NCBI GenBank assembly: GCA_003719395.1
Contig: RHMC01000017.1
Span: 1-64,000 of the forward strand
Length of the DNA: 64,000 bases
DNA from: Streptomyces altiplanensis
Lineage (GTDB): Bacteria > Actinomycetota > Actinomycetes > Streptomycetales > Streptomycetaceae
Reading direction: 5' to 3'
The position numbers and the translations under genes are program-made. The notes beneath the pieces were generated by a model. It was not told the origin of the DNA. It made no database searches and saw only the letters and a list, made by a program, of their open reading frames with translations. Shown here piece after piece: positions 43,044 to 53,490 of the stretch. Numbering within the stretch: the stretch's first letter is position 1; every line of letters starts with the position of its first letter.

Positions 43044-43420
43044 GTGCGTATCCCCTGTCCCGGCCCGCCCCGACCGCGAGCGCACTCATGCTGCTCCTCG
43101 GCGCCGCCGCCCCGGCCTCTGCCGAGGCGAACTCCGCGCCGTCCTCCCACACGCCTCCCGCAAACACCCGCTTTCTACGCCGATCCCGGCAGCGACGCGG
43201 CCCACCAGGCCGTCACCGACCTCCTCCGCCGGGACTTCGCGGGCGCCAAGTCCATGGCGAAGTCGACCAGTCGGCCGGCGGCTGCCCGGCTGGTTCCCCG
43301 ACGGCAACCCGTACCAGGTCGAATCCCGCGTACGCGACCTGGTACGCCGCGCCGGGCGAATCCGGACGGTTCCCGTCCTGGTGGCCTACGACATCCCGCT
43401 GCGCGACGAGGGCTTCTCGC
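43044..43420 (+). pseudogene. Second GH6 gene, N-terminal part only
   Basis: A GTG near 43044 opens a signal-like stretch (MLLLGAAAPASAEANS in one frame). Then, across three frames, FYADPGSDAAHQAVTDLLRR, AWFPDGNPYQVESRVRDLVR and VPVLVAYDIPLRDEGFSQ. This is the first third of a GH6 enzyme, ending just where the catalytic loop would begin. At about 43420 it meets, head to head, the truncated end of the CBM2 gene. Confidence 0.7.
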
Positions 43421-43429
43421 AGGTCCAAG

Positions 43430-44159
43430 GCAATGGACTACGCGTCGGCATACGTGTTCCAGTCGACCCACTTGGCCTGCCGGACCGTAGTGCCGTTCAC
43501 CATGGTATTGATGACGCGGGCGTCACGACGATCGTCTGCTCGACGGTCGCCTCGTCGTCGACCCTGTTCGCGGTGAGGGTCGTGCCGGTGACCCCCGTCC
43601 CTCCAACGGAGAAGGATGCGGTGCCCGAGGTGGTGCCGGAGTCCTCCGCCGCCGTGAACGTGGCAGTGCCACCCTCGTTCACCACGACCGAGCCGGCGGA
43701 CAACACGACCGACGGGATCCGGGGTCTCCGCCGCAGGACACACCGTCGATCTTGAAAGACCGGGGGTTCGGGCCGGCGGTCGCCCAAGTGCCGTTGGTGC
43801 CGATGTTCGCTGAGGCTCCTGTGGCCAGGCTGCCGTTCCAGGACGTCCTCGCGGTGGTGACGACGTTGCCCGACTGGCTCCAGACGGCGCCCCAGCCGCC
43901 TGAGGTGATCTTCTGGTTCGGCATGTGTCAGGCCAGGGTCCAGCCGTTGAGCGCATCACCTCTCGACGGTGACGTCGGCGGTGAACCCGCCCTGACCGGG
44001 GCTCGTGGTCCAGGTGCCGGGCGTGTAGGCGACGTCGCAGGCCACAGCCGCATGAGCGGACGTGGAGAGGCCCGCGATGAGGCCGGGTACCGCTACGCCG
44101 ACGGCGGTCCCGAGGGCCGTCCATCTGAGCTGGCCGTGTACGGCTGCACGTGAAGTCAC
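43430..44159 (-). pseudogene. Secreted CBM2 protein, truncated and frameshifted
   Basis: The GTG at 44159 opens a signal peptide (LGTAVGVAVPGLIAGLSTSA) then CDVAYTPGTWTTSPGQGGFT, the start of a cellulose-binding family 2 domain. Other frames continue LNGWTLAWHMPNQKITSGGW, VWSQSGNVVTT and NPRSFKIDGVSC. A Calx-beta-like domain follows (SVVVNEGGTATFTAAEDSGT). The catalytic domain that should follow is missing; the last in-frame text (VINTMVNGTTVRQAKWVDWN) is not recognised. Probably the front of a cellulase or chitinase. Confidence 0.65.
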
Positions 44160-44194
44160 GCTCCCTGCTTCAGCGGGGTGGCCGCTTTGGGACG

Positions 44195-44308
44195 ACGGAT
44201 ATCAGCGCCCCGGAGATGCGAAATGAAGAAAATACTCGTTTATGGCGGGAACTCTCCTCAGGAGCCGCCGTTCAGATCCAGCGCCCACTTGTTGGCGCTG
44301 ATATCCGT
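44195..44308. repeat. 15-bp inverted repeat with an alternative inner hairpin, upstream of xlnA
   Basis: ACGGATATCAGCGCC (44195-44209) is inverted at 44294-44308, 84 bases apart. The segment also holds CAGCGCC at 44279-44285, which pairs with the same right arm (GGCGCTG, 44294-44300) over an 8-base loop. Two mutually exclusive stems are therefore possible. No gene is seen between 44160 and 44729. Confidence 0.6.
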
Positions 44309-44448
44309 GCCCGGCCCGGCTTCCTCTCTGTTTGTCCGAAAGTGAATGTGATGGATGCCCAGGAGCCAACACGAGACGGCAGGGGACGTCACGTGATCAT
44401 CCGGTTTGCCTGAGTCTTCAAAGACATCTCAGATCGGGCGATCCTCAT

Positions 44449-44547
44449 CGAAATGTTTTCGGTAATCCTTGCACAACTGAAAGCCGCTACTGGGCTGCAT
44501 CGAGGGAATGATTCTCGAAATGCTTTCGAAACTCTTGACATGTTTCG
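44449..44547. promoter_or_regulatory. xlnA operator cluster: CGAAATGTTTTCG, CGAAATGCTTTCG and CGAAAC...GTTTCG
   Basis: Three CGAAA/TTTCG inverted sites lie at 44449-44461, 44516-44528 and 44527-44547. The first is the exact reverse complement of the 35912 site of the ABC operon. A TTGACA hexamer (44535-44540) sits inside the third and could be a -35 box, but no good -10 was found. The cluster ends about 180 bases before the xlnA start. Confidence 0.6.
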
Positions 44548-44696
44548 GCGAGGTCTCCACGCTGAGTCCCGAGGCGGTGTCACCCGTCTGTGCGGGTGTC
44601 GGGTGCCAGCCTTGGATCGTTACGCCCTGCTGGTAAGCGTCCCTTGTCAATGGACGCGGGCGTCCCTCACGCAGATTCGTTCTGCCGCGCTTTTAA

Positions 44697-46160
<1,464 letters not shown>

Positions 46161-46185
46161 CCTGACCCAGCGAAAGGGTGAACCC

Positions 46186-47549
46186 ATGAAGACCTACGGT
46201 GCGGCTTCCCCCGCCCCTTCACGAAGACATCCTTGGTGGTCCCGGATCGCCGCCGTGGTGGCGGCGACCCTCGCGACCAGCATGCTCGTCGCGGTGAAGC
46301 CGACGCCCGCCGAGGCGGCGACGGTGGACCCCAATGCCTCGTACGTCCTGGTCAATCGCCACAGCGGCAAGGCGCTGGACGTCTATGGCACGTCCACCGC
46401 CGACGGCGCGCGGGTCAGCCAGTGGACGCGCAACGACGGAGCCAACCAGCAGTGGCAGTTCGTGGACTCCGGCGGCGGCTTCTACCGGCTCAAGGCCCGG
46501 CATTCGGGCAAGGTTCTCGACGTGGCCGGCGCCTCGACCGCCGACGGTGCCGCGATCGCGCAGTGGGCCGACGGCAATGGGGCCAACCAGCAGTTCCGCC
46601 TGGCCGATTCCGACGCGGGCCACGTCCGTCTGGTCAACCGCAACAGCGGCAAGGCCGTGGAGGTGCAGGGCGCATCCACGGCGACGGCGCCAACGTCGTC
46701 CAGTACACCGACTGGGGCGGCGCCAACCAGCAATGGCAGATGATCAAGCTGTCGTCCGGTGGCGGATGCGGCAGCGCCCCGACCCTGGCGAGCGGTACGC
46801 ACACGATTCAGAGCAGCGGCAAGAGCCGCAGCTTCATCCTCAGGGTTCCCGCCAACTACAACAACAGCCAGCCCTATCGGCTGATCTTCGCGTTCCACTG
46901 GAGAGGCGGAACCGCCGGCGAAGTCGCCTCGGGCGGAACGAGTGGAACCGCCTGGTCCTACTACGGCCAACAGGAACAGTCGGACAACAGCGCGATCCTC
47001 GTCGCCCCCCAGGGCCTCGGCAACGGCTGGGCCAATTCGGGCGGTGAGGACGTCACCTTCGTCGACGACATGATCCGGCGGATCGAGGGCGGCCTCTGCG
47101 TCAACCCGGCACAGCGTTTCGCCACGGGTTTCAGCTGGGGCGGCGGTATGAGCTACGCACTCGCATGCACCCGGGCGAACGTCTTCAGGGCTGTCGCGGT
47201 CATCTCCGGCGGCCAGATCAGCGGGTGCAGCGGCGGCACCCAGCCCATCGCCTACTTCGGAATCCACGGCATCAGCGACTCCGTCCTCACCATCGCGCAA
47301 GGACGGTCCCTGCGCGACAGATTCGTCAGCAACAACGGCTGCACTCCCCAGAGCCCGCGCGAGCCCGCTCCGGGCAGCCGGACGCACATCACCACCACCT
47401 ACTCGGGCTGCCGTGCCGGGTACCCGGTCCAATGGGCCGCGTTCGACGGAGGCCACATACCCGGTCCGGTCGACGGCTCCCCCGCCGAGAGCGGCGTCGC
47501 GACCTGGACCAAGGGAGAGATCTGGAGGTTCTTCGCACAGTTCCAGTGA
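46186..47549 (+). CDS. Secreted CBM13-CE1 esterase, feruloyl/acetylxylan type (one frameshift)
   Basis: Removes ester groups from xylan. The ATG at 46186 follows AAAGGGTG, 25 bases after xlnA, so it is probably co-transcribed. The signal peptide ends PAEAA. CBM13 (about residues 45-180) is nearly the same as that of the GH62 enzyme. Near 46675 the frame shifts by one base. The esterase domain then runs SFILRVPANYNNSQPYRLIF, with the nucleophile elbow FATGFSWGGGMSY and the His region FDGGHIPGPVDG. The class is a CE1/depolymerase-like lipase fold; feruloyl versus acetyl specificity is not decidable. Confidence 0.85.
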
Positions 47550-47563
47550 CACGCCCGCACCAT

Positions 47564-47596
47564 GGGGTGGAGCCAGGATGATCCTGGCTCCACCCC
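47564..47596 (+). terminator. Strong bidirectional hairpin after the esterase
   Basis: GGGGTGGAGCCAGGAT (47564-47579) is followed after one base by its perfect complement (47581-47596). It lies 14 bases after the esterase stop. The 360 bases beyond it, up to the IS3 remnant, contain no recognisable gene. Confidence 0.8.
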
Positions 47597-47959
47597 GTCG
47601 TCGTCCAGGGTTCTGGCCTCCGGCTCCGTGCTGCCCCCGGCCCAGGCCATCACGGAGCCGGAGCGGAGCAAGAGCGGTGCCCGCTCCGTCGGGAAGCGGG
47701 CACCTGGGCCTCACCGGTGGTGATCAGTGGGCGGCGGGCGCGGGTGTTGCTTCCGGAGTGCTCTCGTGCGCCGGGCCGACCTTGTCCCCGCTCTCGGTCT
47801 GCTTGCCGCGGCCGAGGTGGTTTAGTACTGCAACGGTCTTTGCCGTGATGGTGGGCCGGTGTGTGGTGGTGTCTGTCCGCCTCGTTTGTAGTGGCTGTTG
47901 CGGGCTTGTTGTTGTCGTCTGCGGCGCCTGGTCGACCGGTGGAGGACGTGGTCGACCGG

Positions 47960-48218
47960 GGCGGGATGGCTGCGGCAGAGCATGGGCCGAACGGGCTCGT
48001 GCTTCGACAATGCCGCCGCCGAGAGCTTCTTCACACTGCTCAAAGAGGAGATCGGCACCCGCCACTGGCCCGACCGGACCACTGCCCGCGCGGAGATCTT
48101 CGCCTTCATCGAGACCTTCTACAGCCGCAGACGACTGTGGAAGCATCCGGCCCGGGGGTGCCTCACCCCGCTGGAGATCCGACAGCGACACGAGCAAGAA
48201 CACGCCCTCGCCCCGTAA
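47960..48218 (+). mobile_element. IS3-family transposase (OrfB) C-terminal remnant
   Basis: Reads RQSMGRTGSCFDNAAAESFF, TLLKEEIGTRHWPDRTTARA and IFAFIETFYSRRRLWKHPAR before a stop at 48218. The FDNA block and final Glu (SFFTLLKEE) are the end of the DDE integrase core of IS3 OrfB. Upstream parts are missing. Confidence 0.85.
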
Positions 48219-48369
48219 GCAACGAGTGTCCAGCATCACGGGGAAAGTTCAAAGTGAAGTCCCAGAGGAGGTGATTCTGAGACTGGCGTCAGGCGGGCCA
48301 CCCCTTTGGGTGATGGAGAGGTAGCGCGAACCGTCCGGGATCAGTGTGCTGGCACCGTGGCCCGCTCGA

Positions 48370-48753
48370 CTACTGTTCGCCGACTTTGAGCCCTCGGTAC
48401 ACAGCATCGTGGCCCAGCCGCTCCTGCTGCCGTACACGCCGCGTCATGACGATTGCGGGGATACCGAGCGCCAGCAGCACCGGGGTCGCGGCGGCGATCC
48501 CGAACCAGAGGAAGAGCGCGAGATAGCCGTAGGCGGCGTCGTCCACGTCCGCGTCCGCCTTCACCAGGAAGACGATGCCGGCCACGAAAGCGACCACCAT
48601 GAAACCCGCGACGGCGATCGCGAGCCAGAGCAGGACGCCGGCCCACCGCCGGTACCCGGCACTGACCTCCTGGAACCGCGGCGGCCCGTACCCCCCGGGC
48701 GGACCGGGCAAGGGCCTTGGCGCCGGGCGTTGGGCTGGCCGCTGATCAGACAT
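48370..48753 (-). CDS. Small two-helix membrane protein, unknown function
   Basis: 127 residues, intact. A proline-rich cytoplasmic N-terminus precedes two membrane helices (WAGVLLWLAIAVAGFMVVAF and YLALFLWFGIAAATPVLLAL) and an Arg-rich tail. The ATG at 48753 has only a weak GGGCC upstream. It lies 84 bases after another minus-strand membrane-protein gene, perhaps in one operon. No family was recognised. Confidence 0.65.
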   Translation of the reverse strand: MSDQRPAQRPAPRPLPGPPGGYGPPRFQEVSAGYRRWAGVLLWLAIAVAGFMVVAFVAGIVFLVKADADVDDAAYGYLALFLWFGIAAATPVLLALGIPAIVMTRRVRQQERLGHDAVYRGLKVGEQ

Positions 48754-48837
48754 GAGGCCCAGTTCTACGGTGCGCGGCCCCGGAAGCCCAACTTCCGCCG
48801 CCACAGCACGCATCGCGCCGGAGCGTCGTCCCCCGGG

Positions 48838-49521
48838 TCACTGCTTCACCGAGTCCCACGCGCCGGCGTTGAAGCTGCGCAGGAGGGCGATCAGCGCGGC
48901 TCCGAGCCGCCAGTCCACACCAGGTGCGTGGACGTGCAGTTTGTCGCCCTTGGATCTGAACTCCAGCGGGACCTGCCCGTTCGCACGCCACCGGATGCGC
49001 CGGGGTGCGCGTGCGAAGCCGCCCTCGTTGCCGGGGACGCTGTCGAAGACACTGATCACGAGGACCACCGTCATCAGGGGCAGCAAGAGCCACCACATCC
49101 ACCACCATACGATCCTCCCCTTGAAGCCGACCGCTTCGGAGCCGCCGGGCTGGTGCACGGTCCAGCGGGTGCGCAGGCCCCTGCCGCGGAGCGCCTTCTC
49201 GCGCATGAGCGTGCCGATGACCTCGCCGTGCGCACCGAGCACCTGAAACCTCGCGACGCCGCCGCCGGCCGACAGGGTCACCACGGTGGCCACCCGCTCC
49301 CGGCGTTGATCGTCGGCCCACAGGGTGAAGGAACGGGCCCCGTCGCCCCGGGCCGCAAGGTAAGCGGACGTGCCTCCCGGCGGCAGTTCGCGCTCCACGT
49401 ACACGGCCGACGGCGCCGGACCCGACCCGTCGGAGAAGCTGATCATGTCCGTCACCTTCGCCTGACCCTGGCCGTCGACTCGTCTCGGCCCGCCGTACAT
49501 GGTCAGTACGTTGCTGCTCAT
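48838..49521 (-). CDS. Single-span membrane protein, unknown function
   Basis: 227 residues, intact. Soluble N-terminal part of about 140 residues, one Trp-rich membrane helix (IVWWWMWWLLLPLMTVVLVI), then a C-terminal part ending RSFNAGAWDSVKQ. The start at 49521 (MSSNVLTMYG) is chosen over an upstream one for length. The segment SFTLWADDQRRERVATVVTL is strand-rich; the N-terminal part may be a beta-barrel. Function not recognised. Confidence 0.65.
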   Translation of the reverse strand: MSSNVLTMYGGPRRVDGQGQAKVTDMISFSDGSGPAPSAVYVERELPPGGTSAYLAARGDGARSFTLWADDQRRERVATVVTLSAGGGVARFQVLGAHGEVIGTLMREKALRGRGLRTRWTVHQPGGSEAVGFKGRIVWWWMWWLLLPLMTVVLVISVFDSVPGNEGGFARAPRRIRWRANGQVPLEFRSKGDKLHVHAPGVDWRLGAALIALLRSFNAGAWDSVKQ

Positions 49522-49641
49522 CCGACGTGCTCCAAGTGGTGGTCGCGTGCCCAGGCCAACCCAGTCTGTCTCACCCGCCACCCAACGGACAGCCCCGCCC
49601 TGCGGGAGCGTCAGCTGCCAGTTCGGGTGACAGGTTCAGTC

Positions 49642-49895
49642 ACGCGGCCTCGCGCCCAAAGGCGTGGTGCTTCGATCCGGGGCGGGCGTGGTCGGCAGGT
49701 GAGGGGCCGACATGATCCCCCCTTTGAGAGGCCGGACGTACGGGCCGTCCATGGAGCAGTCGTCGAGGTCCAGCAGGCCGGCGCGGCGAAGCCCGCTCAA
49801 CAGGGCAACGTGCAGGCGCGGCCACACGCCGGCCTCGGTCCAGTCCCGCAGCCGACGCCAGGCCGTCACACCGGAGCGCCCCCTGCACCTTCCCG
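49642..49895 (-). mobile_element. IS5-family transposase middle fragment
   Basis: Reads GVTAWRRLRDWTEAGVWPRL, LSGLRRAGLLDLDDCSMDGP with YVRPLKGG, and after a shift PSPADHARPGSKHH. This is the part just ahead of the fragment type seen at 7745, including the first catalytic Asp region (DGP for the usual DGS). Both ends are missing. Confidence 0.8.
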
Positions 49896-49913
49896 CCGAG
49901 AGATCATGCGAAC

Positions 49914-50252
49914 GTGACCCCTTGGATTCGCGCCTGCGACGACCAGAGTGACACCTGGTCGTTCTGCGAACCCGACGACGAAGCACGGGCGCTACGGCAG
50001 GTCGACTTGCAAGGACCTCAGCGTTGCCCCGTGTCTGCGGCCTGTCTGGCGGAGGTCATCAAGGCCCGGGACCACACCGATCTCGCGGCGATGGCCGCCT
50101 ACGAGCGGAAGTACGGAGTCCTCGCGGAGGGCAGTCTGCACGGGTGGCAAGACGCGGGCGGCACTGCCGAGATCACCCGGCACGAATTTGAGTCGACGTG
50201 GGCCGCTGCGCGAGAGACCCTCGAGGCGAATCGCACCGAGGAGACGAGTTGA
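49914..50252 (+). CDS. Hypothetical protein, first of a coupled pair
   Basis: 112 residues, start GTG at 49914. Two Cys near residues 38 and 44 (RCPVSAACLAEV) and mostly helical text after that. No family recognised. The stop overlaps the next TTG start (GAGTTGA), which supports a real, coupled gene. Confidence 0.6.
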   Translation: MTPWIRACDDQSDTWSFCEPDDEARALRQVDLQGPQRCPVSAACLAEVIKARDHTDLAAMAAYERKYGVLAEGSLHGWQDAGGTAEITRHEFESTWAAARETLEANRTEETS

Positions 50253-50842
50253 TCACGGAGTACCAGCAGAAGCTGCGCGAGCGCTACCTCGCCGCCCCCG
50301 TCATGCCGGCCCCGGAGCCATGGCAGCCGGTACTTGACCGCAGAACTCCCATCGGCGGCCTGCTCGGCATCGGCTTCGCCGTCCACCCCGACAGCGGGCA
50401 CGACCTCGTCATGGTCGTCTCCAGCGACGGCCACGGGCTCTTCGACGCGGTCACCGGCGAGAAGATCGCCCGCGACCGGGATCCCGACCCCGACACCAGC
50501 ACCCCCGACGCCCGACCAGACCTCACCTGCCCCGGTCTCGGGCCGATCGAAGACACCCAGGTCCGCATCGCCGGTATCTTCGGCGGCGGCCTCCACAGCA
50601 CCACCCCCGACGGCTGGACCCTGGACGTCGTCAGCCCGGAATGGCCCCGCGACCGCGTCATCCTCTCCGCAGACGGCGGGGCCCACAAAGGCCCAGCGGG
50701 AGAGGCGTGGTGGCACGTCTTCCACTCGGAGTACTCAGAACTTCGCACCGCCGGATTCTCACCCTCCGGTCTCACCCTGGCCGTCGCCACCAGCAGCGAC
50801 CTCACTCTCTGGACCCGTCAGAGGCTCCACTGCAACGACTGA
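50249..50842 (+). CDS. Hypothetical protein, second of a coupled pair
   Basis: 197 residues, intact. The TTG at 50249 follows GAGGAGACGAG. Strand-rich repeats such as DLVMVVSSDGHGLFDAVTGE and GFSPSGLTLAVATSSDLTLW suggest a small propeller-like fold. No signal peptide. The partnership with the preceding small gene could be a toxin/immunity-like or regulatory pair, but nothing in the sequence decides. Confidence 0.6.
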   Translation: MITEYQQKLRERYLAAPVMPAPEPWQPVLDRRTPIGGLLGIGFAVHPDSGHDLVMVVSSDGHGLFDAVTGEKIARDRDPDPDTSTPDARPDLTCPGLGPIEDTQVRIAGIFGGGLHSTTPDGWTLDVVSPEWPRDRVILSADGGAHKGPAGEAWWHVFHSEYSELRTAGFSPSGLTLAVATSSDLTLWTRQRLHCND

Positions 50843-50877
50843 GTGCAGCTCCGACGCCAAGGGCAGGAAGAGGGCAG

Positions 50878-51221
50878 ATGCACCGGGCGAACCTGGCCGA
50901 GACGCTCAACGAACAGACCACAGCCTGCGAACCAGCGAAGGCAGCACTTCTCGGCGGAGGCGAATTCATCATCCGGGACGGCAACGTCCCGGCCGGCAAC
51001 TTGCCAGCATCTACGCGGCTCGCCACCGTCGCGCAAGGAAACGGGGCACCGAGACAATCGCCCTGTCAACCACCGTCGACATCCTCACCCAGTACGGCAC
51101 CGCGCCGCTGCGCATCGGCTGCGTCTCCACACGCGACAGAACCCGGTCCTTCATGCTCTCCCTCGCCGAGGGTGCCAGCGTCGTCCTGGCCTGCACGGGG
51201 GTCCGCCAAGCCGGCCCATGA
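50878..51221 (+). CDS. Hypothetical protein (one frameshift)
   Basis: About 114 residues. The ATG at 50878 follows GGAAGAGGGCAG. The first frame reads MHRANLAETLNEQTTACEPA and LLGGGEFIIRDGNVPAGNLP; near 51010 the frame changes to IYAARHRRARKRGTETIALS and ends FMLSLAEGASVVLACTGVRQ. Follows the coupled pair by 35 bases and may belong to the same operon. Not recognised. Confidence 0.5.
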
Positions 51222-51775
51222 CAGTTGTCCTGCTCAGCCGACACCGGCTACATGCCTAACGTCCCTTACGCTGCCAGATCAACCCGACCTGCAGAGAACG
51301 CGCCGCGACCCGAGACAACGCCGGACCGGAGGGCAGTCACGTGGTAGACGAGGCGTACTCCGTCGATTACGGGGGCGGCGGCAGGATCAGGCACAGAGGT
51401 GCTCACGCGAGCCTCTCAATCGTCGCGGGAAAGAAATCGGAAATCCAGCCGCTGTGCGTCGGGCGCGGCAGCCACAGATGAGTCGAAGCACGACAGCTGT
51501 CACCGGCGGAGCCGGATGAGCTGACGAGTGGGACCGGCCTAAGCAGCCTGGTGGGCACCAGTGAGGCACCCGGCTTGTCACACATGCTCGTTCAGCAGCG
51601 CTTGTGCCACCAGTGGCAAAGATCAGCTCCCGATTTCCTGCGGCGATTCCTCAAAGGAACGGCCGGTACACACGCTGGGCTCAAAATGGCTGGTGAACCC
51701 CGACGACGGCATGGCCGTCCGCCGGCCTCGGATAGGTTGCAGCCCGAACTCCATTCCCGGTGAAGGAGGCCCGAT
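51222..51775. other. Mostly empty stretch; one possible 46-codon ORF at 51341-51481 (+)
   Basis: A GTG at 51341 behind GGAGGG opens 46 codons (VVDEAYSVDYGGGGRIRHRG and on) to a TGA at 51481. The ribosome site is good but the protein is not recognised. Nothing else is supported in this stretch. Confidence 0.3.
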
Positions 51776-52698
51776 TTGAGCGTGTTGGAAGCGGAGGAGG
51801 TCCCGCAACACCTGGCAGCGTCGTACGCCACCGGCTTCGGCGAACAAGGGAGAGCCTGGATCGCCGCGCTGCCGGCTCTGGCTGCGGAAATGCTGGGCCG
51901 CTGGGAGCTGAAACGGGACGGCACGGTCGGCGCCGGGCAAGCCTCGCTGGTGCTGCCGGTGCTGCGCCACGGCGGCACGCGCGCGGTTCTCAGACTCCAG
52001 ATGCCCGTACAGGAGACCGCCGCCGCACTGATTGGCCTCCGTGCCTGGAACGGTAAGGGGATGGTGCGGCTGCTCGATCACGACCCTGTGAGCAGCAGCA
52101 TGCTCCTGGAACGACTGGACGGATCCCGCACGCTGGCCTCGATCAACGACGACGACGTGGCGATGAGCACCCTCGCCGAGCTTCACGCGCGACTGGTCGC
52201 AGTCCCCGCGCCGCGGGGACTGCGCAGCCTCGGCGACATCGCCTCCGAGATGCTGGGGCAGGTCCCACAGGCGATCACTGATCTGGCCGACCCGGCCGAC
52301 CGTCGACTCCTACGGAGCTGGGCATCGGCGGTGGCCGAACTGGCCGATGAGCCCGGAGACCGGATGCTGCACTGGGATCTGCACTACGGCAACGTTCTAG
52401 CCGCACAGCGCGAGCCGTGGATCGCCATCGATCCCGAGCCACTCGCCGGCGACCCGGGATTCGACCTGTGGCCCGCCCTGGACAGCAGGTGGACGACGTC
52501 GTCGCGGAAGGCGACACCCTGCGCATCGTGCAGCGCCGCTTCGACCTGCTCACCGATGTCCTCGGCCTGGACCGCGCACGCGCGACCGGCTGGACTTTGG
52601 GACGGCTGCTGCAGAACTCACTCTGGGAGATCGACGACGGCGAGACCCGGCTCGCTCCGTCCTCCGTCACGATCGCGGAATCGCTGCTCAACCGGTGA
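51776..52698 (+). CDS. Aminoglycoside phosphotransferase-like kinase, APH(6)/streptomycin-6-kinase type (one frameshift)
   Basis: Protein-kinase-fold phosphotransferase that may modify an antibiotic or small alcohol. The TTG at 51776 follows GAAGGAGG. The catalytic loop reads MLHWDLHYGNVLAA and the metal loop AIDPEPLAGDPGFDL. Near 52490 the frame shifts; the other frame ends WTLGRLLQNSLWEIDDGETR and stops at 52698. Length about 307 residues fits the family. Streptomycetes carry such genes for self-resistance or hydroxyurea-type phosphorylation; no biosynthetic genes are adjacent. Confidence 0.8.
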
Positions 52699-52804
52699 CC
52701 TCCGGCCCACGGCGCACCGGTGACAACAAGCCTGCCTATGTGACACCTACCGTGCATCGGCTCAACAGACAAGTTGATAGCGGTCGTGAATTCCACCTGG
52801 AGAC

Positions 52805-53272
52805 TCACTGACCGCCGTCGCCTTGACGGAAATAAACGTCCAAGGTGACCTCTGCGACCAGCTGATGCAGATCACCGTCCGTCGCTCCGGTCTCCTGCAC
52901 CGCCAGGGTGGCGGCCGTGTGGAGGGCGCGACGGCGACGGTGAGGTCCCGTACCCGGCCCGCGGCCGACGTGCCCCCCGGGCCGAATCGAAGTGGGTCCG
53001 GCAAGAGATGATCAGCCCTGCGGAAGCGGCCGCACACCGCCTCGTATGGGTTCTTACCTGTGGTTTCCACTCGGGTTCGGTCTCCTCTACCAAGATGGCC
53101 CGGAGCCGCTTCTGCGGCTTCGTCAGCTGCCCGGCGCGATAGCGCTCCACCATCCGGTACGAGACGCCCAAGCGCTTCGCCAAGGCCTTGGCGTACCCTT
53201 CGCCCGCGTGAGGGCCACCAGGACCTTGCCGCGGCGCGAAGTCGGCTGCTGCTGCTGTGCGTGATCGCTCAT
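52805..53272 (-). pseudogene. Telomere terminal protein (Tpg) homologue, multiply frameshifted
   Basis: Tpg proteins cap the 5-prime ends of linear Streptomyces replicons. The ATG at 53272 gives MSDHAQQQQPTSRRGKVLVA; after a shift near 53205 the conserved block YAKALAKRLGVSYRMVERYR (helix-turn-helix), LTKPQKRLRAILVEETEPEW and QVRTHTRRCAAASAGLIISC follow. Two more shifts lead to FGPGGTSAAGRVRDLTVAVA and LAVQETGATDGDLHQLVAEV with TLDVYFRQ. Three frameshifts in 155 codons suggest inactivation unless errors. The usual tap partner is not adjacent. Confidence 0.75.
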
Positions 53273-53490
53273 GCGGCCTATGGGTCACGAATCACCTGTG
53301 GGCAGTCCCGGAGTCCACGCAGCCGACGGCGGCACACTTGCGCGCCATGTGCTGCGGAATTCCTCGCTTGCACAAGGATCGCCGCAGGTGAGCGCATTGG
53401 TATCGCATGTCGACGTGGAGGTTTCCGGGTTCGCGGCGCCGAGGCCCCTTGGCGGGAGCGAATCGGTGGCGGTGTCCTTGTCCTGCGCGT

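Noticed and set aside
53273..53490. A tap-like gene next to the tpg remnant
   Set aside because: The gap is about 220 bases with no recognisable text, and the neighbouring large gene lacks Tap features.
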